Positions 58,259-64,000 of a stretch of DNA of 64,000 nucleotides are shown in pieces. Every line of letters begins with the position of its first letter. Position 1 is the stretch's first letter. The notes under the pieces are model-generated. The model was not told the origin of the DNA and searched no databases. It saw only the letters and a list, made by a program, of their open reading frames with translations. This stretch comes from Sulfuritalea sp. (lineage in GTDB: Bacteria; Pseudomonadota; Gammaproteobacteria; Burkholderiales; Rhodocyclaceae). The stretch spans positions 496,001 through 560,000 of the forward strand of contig JADJVS010000014.1 of assembly GCA_016710465.1 (NCBI GenBank), in the 5' to 3' direction. The position numbers and the translations under genes are program-made.

Positions 58259-58321
58259 CTGCATTGCCGGCCGGCTGCGGCGGCGCGGAGCAGTACTCCG
58301 CGAAACCCCGCCTACGCCCCC
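58259..58321. repeat. 63-bp dispersed repeat, copy 2
   Basis: Matches 8973-9035 at 57 of 63 positions. The hairpin arms are CGCGGAG/CTCCGCG here. It lies in the gap between the MsbA gene and the DUF4143 ATPase gene; a separate perfect 9-bp hairpin (58318-58338, CCCCCTCGC/GCGAGGGGG) abuts it. Confidence 0.75.
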
Positions 58322-58407
58322 CTCGCCAAGCGAGGGGGTGACTGCGGTTCGCCGCGGTGCGGCTCCGGGTATTGGCTGGCGCCCCTTCGGGCGGCCGTGC
58401 GGGGCGC

Positions 58408-59592
58408 TCATGGTTTCATCCCCGGCAGGGTCCACGGCGTCCAGCCGCTGATCGCCGTCATGCCGTCGGCAATATCGAAGGGCTGCGCCGTGGTGCAGGC
58501 GATGAATCCCGGGATCGCAGAATCGCCGTAAAACTCGCGCAGGCGGCGCAGGCCGCGCAGGTCGTGTGCGTCGGGCCGCTCCTTGTACTTGCACTCGATG
58601 CCGAACAGGCGCTGCTGCCATTCCACCAGCAGGTCGACCTCGTGGCCGCCGGAATCGCGCCAGTACCAGAGCGTCGCCTCCGGATGTTGCCAGTGCCGCC
58701 AGCGCAGCCATTGGCCGACGACATGGTTCTCCCACAGCGCGCCGCCGACATGCTCGGGTGGTGGCGCGTCGTCGGTTAGGCCCATGAGGAAGGCGGCCAG
58801 CCCGGTGTCGGTGAAATACAGCTTGGGCGACTTCACCAGGCGCTTGCCCAGCGAGCGGTGGTAGGGCTCCAGCAGCAGGATCTGGTTGGAGGCCTGCAGC
58901 GCGCCGATCCACTCGCGCGCCGTGGTGGCGGAGATGCCGACGTCGCGGCCGAGGTCGGACATGTTGAGGGTCTGGGCGCAGCGCGCGGCGCAGGCGCGCA
59001 GGAAGCGCTCGAAATCGCGCAGGCTGCCGACGCGCAGGATGTTGCGCACATCGCGTTCGAGGTAGGTCGCCAGGTAGCCCTGGTACCAGCGCTCGCGCGA
59101 AACGCCGGCGTCGCTCCACAGTCCGGGATAGCCGCCGCGCAACCAGAAGCGTCCCCAGGTACCATCCTTGGCAGCCGGCGAGGCCAGCCATTCGGCGCCC
59201 GAGAGGCCGAGGAAGGGAATCACCGCCGCGCGGCCGGCCAGGCTGTCGGAGATCTCCTGCATCAGGGCGTAGTTCTGCGAGCCGGTGAGCAGGAACAGGC
59301 CCCTTTCGTTGCGGTGCGCGTCGACGTAGGCCTTGATGTGGCGGAACAGCGCGGGTGCGTACTGCACCTCGTCGATGATCACCGGCGGTGGAAAGCGTTG
59401 CAGGAACTCGGCTGGTCGCGTCTCGGCCATTTCCGCCTGGCTCGCGGTGTCGAGCGAGACGTAGCGGAACTCGGGAAAATCATGCTCCAGCAGCGAGGTC
59501 TTGCCGACCTGGCGCGGCCCGACCAGCGCCACCACCGGGAAGCTGGCGGTGAGCTTGCGCAGTTCGTCGGCGAGCGTCCTCTTGATCCACAT
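58408..59592 (-). CDS. AAA ATPase with DUF4143 domain
   Basis: A 394-residue paralogue of the protein at 22793. Walker A is GPRQVGKTS, Walker B PVIIDEVQYAP, sensor LTGSQNYAL. The middle helix-turn-helix region has LGRDVGISATTAREWI, and the C-terminal nuclease-like part is GGHEVDLLVEWQ...GIECKYK. Function not established. It is probably a mobile, independently expressed gene; its start is preceded by an inverted repeat. Confidence 0.92.
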   Translation of the reverse strand: MWIKRTLADELRKLTASFPVVALVGPRQVGKTSLLEHDFPEFRYVSLDTASQAEMAETRPAEFLQRFPPPVIIDEVQYAPALFRHIKAYVDAHRNERGLFLLTGSQNYALMQEISDSLAGRAAVIPFLGLSGAEWLASPAAKDGTWGRFWLRGGYPGLWSDAGVSRERWYQGYLATYLERDVRNILRVGSLRDFERFLRACAARCAQTLNMSDLGRDVGISATTAREWIGALQASNQILLLEPYHRSLGKRLVKSPKLYFTDTGLAAFLMGLTDDAPPPEHVGGALWENHVVGQWLRWRHWQHPEATLWYWRDSGGHEVDLLVEWQQRLFGIECKYKERPDAHDLRGLRRLREFYGDSAIPGFIACTTAQPFDIADGMTAISGWTPWTLPGMKP

Positions 59593-59627
59593 TTTGCAAT
59601 TTTAAGGTGGCGGCGCGAAATTGCAAA
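59593..59627. promoter_or_regulatory. Inverted repeat ahead of second DUF4143 ATPase gene
   Basis: Perfect 10-bp arms TTTGCAATTT (59593-59602) and AAATTGCAAA (59618-59627) flank a 15-nt spacer immediately upstream of the start at 59592. The CAATT core recalls the inverted repeat before the paralogue at 22793. Confidence 0.55.
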
Positions 59628-59660
59628 GCCGGCGGCGCGGAATATGCTGGAGGAACAAGC

Positions 59661-62393
59661 TCAATGCGCCGCGTCCCAGTTGGCGCCGACCCCAACCTCG
59701 ACCAGCAGCGGCACCTTGAGCCGCGCCACGCCGCCCATCAGCTTCGGCAACGCCTCGCGCAGCAGGTCGAGTTCGACCTCCGGTACCTCCAGCACCAGTT
59801 CGTCATGCACCTGCAGCATCAGCAGCGACTGCAGCCCTTGCGCATCGAGCCAGCCCTGCACCGCCAGCATGGCGCGCTTGATCAGGTCGGCGGCGGTGCC
59901 CTGCATCGGCGCGTTGATGGCGGCGCGTTCGGCGCCCTGGCGGCGACCGGCGTTGGACGATCGTATCTCGGGCAGCCACAGGCGACGGCCGAACACGGTT
60001 TCGACGTAGCCCTTCTCGCGCGCCACGGCGCGGGTCTCTTCCATGTAGCGGGCGACGCCGGGGTAGCGCGCGAAGTAGCGGTCCATGTAGGCCTGCGCCG
60101 CCGTGCGGTCGACGCCGATCTGTTTCGCCAGGCCGAAGGCGCTCATGCCATAGATCAGGCCGAAGTTGATCGCCTTGGCGGCGCGACGCTGCTCGCTGCT
60201 GACCTCGATCGGCGTCAGGCCGAAGACTTCGCCGGCGGTGGCGCGATGCACGTCCTCGCCGGCGGCGAAGGCTTCGAGCAGGCGCGGGTCGTCGGACAGG
60301 TGGGCCATGATGCGCAGCTCGATCTGCGAATAGTCGGCGCTGACGATACGGCGATTTTCCGACGCGATGAAGGCCGAGCGGATGCGCCGGCCCTCGGCGG
60401 TGCGGATCGGGATGTTCTGCAGGTTGGGGTCGGTCGAGGCCAGACGGCCGGTGACGGCGGTAGCCTGGCCAAAGCTGGTGTGCACGCGGCCGGTGGCCGG
60501 GTTGATCATCTTCGGCAGCTTGTCGGTGTAGGTGTTCTTCAGCTTGGCGAAGCTGCGGTGTTCGAGGATCTTCTTCGGCAGCGGGTAGTCCTCGGCCAGT
60601 TTCTCCAGCACTTCCTCATCGGTCGAGGGTGCGCCCGATGGCGTCTTCTTCACCACCGGCAGGCCCTGCTGGTTGAAAAGTATTTCGGCGAGCTGCTTGG
60701 GCGAGGCGAGGTTGAAGGGCTGGCCGGCGAGCTGCTGGGCCTCGGCTTCGATGGCCATGATCTTGCGGCCGAGCTCGTCGCTCTGCTGTGCCAGCACGGT
60801 GGCATCGATCAGCACGCCATGGCGCTCCATGCGGAACAGCACCTCGGCCACCGGCAGTTCCAGGTCGCGGTAGAGCGATTCAAGCTCCGGCGCGGCGGCC
60901 AACTGCGGGCGCAAGGCCTGGTGCACGCGCAGCGTGACATCGGCATCCTCCGCCGCATATTCGGCGGCGCGCGCGACATCGACCTGGGCGAAGGAGATGC
61001 GGCTGGCGCCCTTGCCGGTCACCGCGTCGTAGCTGATGGTCGCCAGGCCGCAGTGGCGCGCCGCCAGCGCACCCAGGTCGTGGGCCTTGTCGGACTCCAG
61101 CACATAGGATTGCAGCAAGGTGTCCTCGGCGATGCCGCGCAATGTCACATCGTGGTTGGCGAACACATGGCGGTCATACTTGAGGTGCTGGCCGAGCTTG
61201 GCGTGGCGTGGCGATTCCAGCCAGGGTTTGAGTTTCGCCAGCGTTGGCACCAGTGGCAACTGTTCTGGCGCGCCTGCATAGTGGTGGCCCAGCGGTAGAT
61301 AGGCGGCCGGGCCACCATCGAGGGCAAAGGAAATGCCGACCAGCCGCGCCTGCATCGGATCGAGGTCGGTGGTCTCGGTGTCGAGCGAGACCAGCGTTGC
61401 CGCGTCGAGGCGCGCCAGCCAGTCCTGCAACGCCGAGTCGTCGAGGATGCACTGGTAGCCGCCGCGGTCGGGTTCGGTCATCGCCGCCGGCGGGACTGCG
61501 CTAACCGCCGTCTCGCCAGCGCCGACTTTCGGCCTCGGCGCGGGCGCCTCGCCCTTCAGCTCGCGCAGCCAGCCCTTGAATTCGAGGCGGGCGTAGAGTT
61601 CTTCCAGCTTCGCCGTGTCCGGCGCTTGCGGGGCCAGATCGGTCGCCTGCAGGGGCAGCGGCAATTCGCAGGCGATGGTGACCAGCTTGACGCCCAGGGG
61701 CAGGAAGTCGAGGTGCTGACGCAGGTTCTCGCCGACCGCGCCGCCGATCTCGCCGGCATGGGCGACGATGGCATCGAGCGAACCCCAGGCGTCCAGCCAT
61801 TTCACGGCGGTCTTCGGCCCGACCTTGGGCACGCCGGGAACGTTATCCACGCTGTCGCCAATCAGGGCGAGGTAATCGACGATGCGCTCCGGCGGCACCC
61901 CGAACTTGGCCTTGACGCCGGCGATGTCGAGCTTCTCGCCGTTCATGGTATTCACCAGCGTGACGTGCTGGTTCACCAGTTGGGCGAGATCCTTGTCGCC
62001 GGTGGAGATCACGCAATCGATCCCGGCCTGTGCCGCCTGGCGCGCCAGGGTGCCGATCACGTCGTCGGCCTCGACACCGGACTCCATCAGCAGCGGCCAG
62101 CCGGCGGCGCGGATGCATTCGTGCAGCGGCTCGATCTGCGCCACCAGGTCATCGGGCATCGGCGGGCGGTGGGCCTTGTAGTCCGGGTACCAGTCGTCGC
62201 GGAAGGTCTTGCCCTTGGCGTCGAACACCACCGTGCGAAAATCTGCCTTATAGTCGGCTTCAAGCACGCGCAGCATCGACAGCACGCCGCGTATCGCCCC
62301 CGTCGGCTGGCCGTTCGAGGTGCGCAGATCCGGCAGCGCATGGAAGGCGCGGTAGAGATAGGACGAGCCGTCGACGAGCAGCAGCGTGGGCAT
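59661..62393 (-). CDS. polA: DNA polymerase I
   Basis: A 910-residue PolA with all three domains. The 5' nuclease (1-290) has LLVDGSSYLYRAFHALP and GVEADDVIGTLA. The 3'-5' exonuclease (about 325-510) has intact acidic residues in SLDTETTDLDP and AAEYAAEDADVTL. The polymerase (about 520-910) has motif A IVSADYSQIELRIMAHLS, motif B RRAAKAINFGLIYG and motif C LQVHDELVLEVP. It fills gaps and removes primers. Proofreading residues are present. The linker between the first two domains contains a dispersed-motif copy (KVGAGETAV). Confidence 0.97.
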   Translation of the reverse strand: MPTLLLVDGSSYLYRAFHALPDLRTSNGQPTGAIRGVLSMLRVLEADYKADFRTVVFDAKGKTFRDDWYPDYKAHRPPMPDDLVAQIEPLHECIRAAGWPLLMESGVEADDVIGTLARQAAQAGIDCVISTGDKDLAQLVNQHVTLVNTMNGEKLDIAGVKAKFGVPPERIVDYLALIGDSVDNVPGVPKVGPKTAVKWLDAWGSLDAIVAHAGEIGGAVGENLRQHLDFLPLGVKLVTIACELPLPLQATDLAPQAPDTAKLEELYARLEFKGWLRELKGEAPAPRPKVGAGETAVSAVPPAAMTEPDRGGYQCILDDSALQDWLARLDAATLVSLDTETTDLDPMQARLVGISFALDGGPAAYLPLGHHYAGAPEQLPLVPTLAKLKPWLESPRHAKLGQHLKYDRHVFANHDVTLRGIAEDTLLQSYVLESDKAHDLGALAARHCGLATISYDAVTGKGASRISFAQVDVARAAEYAAEDADVTLRVHQALRPQLAAAPELESLYRDLELPVAEVLFRMERHGVLIDATVLAQQSDELGRKIMAIEAEAQQLAGQPFNLASPKQLAEILFNQQGLPVVKKTPSGAPSTDEEVLEKLAEDYPLPKKILEHRSFAKLKNTYTDKLPKMINPATGRVHTSFGQATAVTGRLASTDPNLQNIPIRTAEGRRIRSAFIASENRRIVSADYSQIELRIMAHLSDDPRLLEAFAAGEDVHRATAGEVFGLTPIEVSSEQRRAAKAINFGLIYGMSAFGLAKQIGVDRTAAQAYMDRYFARYPGVARYMEETRAVAREKGYVETVFGRRLWLPEIRSSNAGRRQGAERAAINAPMQGTAADLIKRAMLAVQGWLDAQGLQSLLMLQVHDELVLEVPEVELDLLREALPKLMGGVARLKVPLLVEVGVGANWDAAH

Positions 62394-62408
62394 TGGGAGT
62401 GATGCTGA

Positions 62409-63161
62409 ATGAATGAAAAGGACAAGCTGCCGAAGGTCTTGGCGAAGGGAGCGCGAAGCGCCGAGGTAGCCGCGCCGACGCCGCCCGCGACAAGCGCGCG
62501 TGAAGCCTGGCGGGTCTTCGGCATTATGGCAGAGTTCGTCGAGGCGACCGAGCGCCTGGCCACCGTGCGCCCGGCCGTATCCATCTTCGGCAGCGCGCGC
62601 GTGACGCCGGAGTCACCCTACTACCAGCAAACCGAAAAAATCGCCCGCCTGTTGTCGGATGCCGGCTTCGCCGTCGTCTCCGGCGGCGGCCCGGGCGTCA
62701 TGGAAGCCGCCAACAAGGGCGCCTTCGAAGGCAAGAGCCTTTCTATCGGTCTCAACATCCAGTTGCCGCACGAGCAGCAGGCCAACCACTACCAGGACAT
62801 CTCGCAAAGCTTCCGCCACTTCTTCGCCCGCAAGTACATGTTCGTCAAGGTGGCCGCCGCCTATGTGGTGATGCCCGGCGGCTTCGGCACCCTCGACGAG
62901 TTGCTCGAGGCCCTGACCCTGATCCAGACCGGCAAGACGCCGCCCATCCCGCTGATCCTGGTCGGCAGCGAATTCTGGGCCGGAATGCTGCAGTGGTTCC
63001 GCGACCGCCTGATCGCCGAAGGCATGATCAATCCCGAGGACATCGACCTGTTGCAGGTGATCGACGAACCCGAGCGCGTGGTGGCGGCGATTTTCGACCA
63101 TTACGAAACGCGCGGCTTCGGGCCGCTGCCCGAAGAGCATGAGCTGCTGCTTAACCTTTGA
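62409..63161 (+). CDS. LOG family protein
   Basis: A 250-residue Rossmann-fold protein of the TIGR00730/LOG family. SIFGSARVTPESPYY and VSGGGPGVMEAANKGAFEG form the nucleotide site, and MPGGFGTLDELLEALTLIQT is the catalytic PGGxGTxxE motif. Members release cytokinin-type bases from nucleotide monophosphates or hydrolyse other nucleotides. Divergent from polA at 15 nt. Confidence 0.93.
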   Translation: MNEKDKLPKVLAKGARSAEVAAPTPPATSAREAWRVFGIMAEFVEATERLATVRPAVSIFGSARVTPESPYYQQTEKIARLLSDAGFAVVSGGGPGVMEAANKGAFEGKSLSIGLNIQLPHEQQANHYQDISQSFRHFFARKYMFVKVAAAYVVMPGGFGTLDELLEALTLIQTGKTPPIPLILVGSEFWAGMLQWFRDRLIAEGMINPEDIDLLQVIDEPERVVAAIFDHYETRGFGPLPEEHELLLNL

Positions 63162-63192
63162 TAGACTTGCCGCAATTCACAGAGGATCCGCC

Positions 63193-63525
63193 ATGCGCCG
63201 CCTGCTCCCATTGCTGTTTGCCATCCTTGCGCTGAATGTCGCGGCGCAGACCCGGCCACCCAAGCTGGAACCGATTCCCGAACCGCCCCCGCCCCCGCCC
63301 GGATTGCAAAACGAGGCCCTTGAACCGCAGGTGACCATCGTCAAGCGCGGCGAGGACAAGGTCGAGGAATTCCGCCTGGCCGGCAAGCTCTACATGCAGA
63401 AAGTGACACCGCCGCATGGCGTTTCCTATTACCTGGTCGACCACGGCGGCGACGGCCAGTGGGTGCGGCAGGATTCGAAGGATGCCGGCCTGCGCGTGCC
63501 GATGTGGGTGATCGGGACGTTCTGA
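63193..63525 (+). CDS. DUF2782 family exported protein
   Basis: A 110-residue protein with a signal peptide (MRRLLPLLFAILALNVAAQ), a proline stretch (EPIPEPPPPPPGLQ) and the DUF2782 domain (EVTIVKRGEDKVEEFRL-like segment, then KVTPPHGVSYYLVDHGGDGQ). Such genes usually lie next to polA in betaproteobacteria. Function unknown. The start at 63193 gives the signal peptide. Confidence 0.88.
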   Translation: MRRLLPLLFAILALNVAAQTRPPKLEPIPEPPPPPPGLQNEALEPQVTIVKRGEDKVEEFRLAGKLYMQKVTPPHGVSYYLVDHGGDGQWVRQDSKDAGLRVPMWVIGTF

Positions 63526-64000
63526 ACGCAGCGCCCGCCGCGCGCGACGTCGCCCGCTTCGGCCAGGTCTTCACCCCACCGGCGATCGTCGAACGCATGC
63601 TGGCGTTGCGCCGCAATGCCGGACGGGTCCTCGACCCGGCCTGCGGCGACGGCGCTTTCTCCTCGCGCATTCCCGGCTGCGTGGCGATCGAGCTCGATGC
63701 CGCGCATTGCCCGCCCGGCGCGCTCAACATCGATTTTTTTTCCTATCCCGAGAGCGAGAAGTTCGTCGGCATCATCGGCAACCCGCCTTACGTCAAGGCG
63801 CGCGACATCCTGCCGAAAACCGCGCTGTACTTCGGCTCCAGCCTGCTCGACGGCCACGCCAACCTCTACCTGCATTTCGTCGAGAAATGCGTTCGACATC
63901 TGGCGCCGCTGGGCGAACTGATCCTGATCACGCCGCGCGATTTCCTCAAGGCCACGGGTGCGGCACGACTCAATACCTGGCTCTACGACCAGGGCACGAT
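63504..64000 (+). CDS. N6-adenine DNA methyltransferase, 3' end outside window
   Basis: A partial class I methyltransferase of the Eco57I/TaqI type. RFGQVFTPPAIVERMLAL is the N-terminal FTP region, RVLDPACGDGAFSSRI is motif I, and VGIIGNPPYVKARDI is catalytic motif IV (NPPY). The start is uncertain: GTG 63504 overlaps the DUF2782 gene by 22 nt and no other start with a good ribosome binding site is visible. The window ends inside the gene, so whether it is part of a restriction system cannot be said. Confidence 0.85.
   Translation, partial: MGDRDVLNAAPAARDVARFGQVFTPPAIVERMLALRRNAGRVLDPACGDGAFSSRIPGCVAIELDAAHCPPGALNIDFFSYPESEKFVGIIGNPPYVKARDILPKTALYFGSSLLDGHANLYLHFVEKCVRHLAPLGELILITPRDFLKATGAARLNTWLYDQGT

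Noticed and set aside
58318..58338. Perfect hairpin CCCCCTCGC/GCGAGGGGG as a terminator for the DUF4143 ATPase gene
   Set aside because: No run of T follows on either strand, so a Rho-independent terminator is not supported; it may be part of the adjoining repeat.

Overview
The window is 64 kb of GC-rich DNA from a Gram-negative bacterium, most likely a betaproteobacterium of the Rhodocyclales/Sterolibacteriaceae kind. This is inferred from protein style and gene order, not from a database search. Pointers are an S-adenosylhomocysteine (SAH) riboswitch ahead of metH, a 6S RNA between zapA and an EVE-domain gene, an LPS core/O-antigen locus with an O-antigen ligase, and polA beside DUF2782 and LOG-family genes. 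Coding is dense, with many 4-nt start/stop overlaps.

1-24.9 kb holds mostly ordinary chromosome: SAH-riboswitch-controlled metH, two rhodaneses, a BamE-like lipoprotein, an MFS transporter, a BrnT/BrnA toxin-antitoxin pair, a GST/TetR divergent pair, a LysR regulator and a frameshifted LhgO-type oxidoreductase. A coherent malonate unit follows: malonyl-CoA decarboxylase, TRAP transporter DctPQM and malonyl-CoA synthetase. Imported malonate would be activated to malonyl-CoA and decarboxylated to acetyl-CoA. A DUF4143 ATPase and an acyltransferase close the segment.

25.0-28.9 kb reads as an accessory island and is the least explained part of the window. A minus-strand operon encodes four tandem paralogous proteins of about 100 residues, each ending in a C-x2-C-x3-[H/E]-x6-C-x7/8-C module. 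An IHF-beta-like nucleoid protein and an orphan gene follow. An orphan OmpR-type response regulator is divergent from the array, and the shared intergenic region carries repeated GTCAA/TTGAC half-sites. A pilin-like mini-protein and a small HTH protein lie on the far side.

28.9-38.6 kb is a signalling block, all on the minus strand: a DNA-binding receiver protein, a stand-alone receiver, a PAS-GGDEF protein with a degenerate GGDEF motif, a PhnD-like periplasmic binding protein, a histidine kinase, another receiver, a small orphan protein, an HDOD protein and a MASE1-CHASE-PAS histidine kinase. The binding protein/kinase pair resembles AioX/AioS-type periplasmic sensing.

38.8-42.7 kb has housekeeping genes (DUF2721, SGNH hydrolase, GST, TauE/SafE, EVE domain, 6S RNA, zapA and a ZapB-like gene). 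42.8-58.2 kb is a surface-polysaccharide locus: a two-gene plus-strand unit converging on a twelve-gene minus-strand operon that starts with an MsbA-type exporter. 58.4-64 kb carries a second DUF4143 ATPase, polA, a LOG-family gene, DUF2782 and the start of an N6-adenine methyltransferase.

Two DNA-level signals run across the window regardless of gene or frame: a motif with core AGTCGGCGCTGGC (11 copies found by eye) and a 38-bp palindromic repeat inserted in frame in two unrelated polysaccharide genes.
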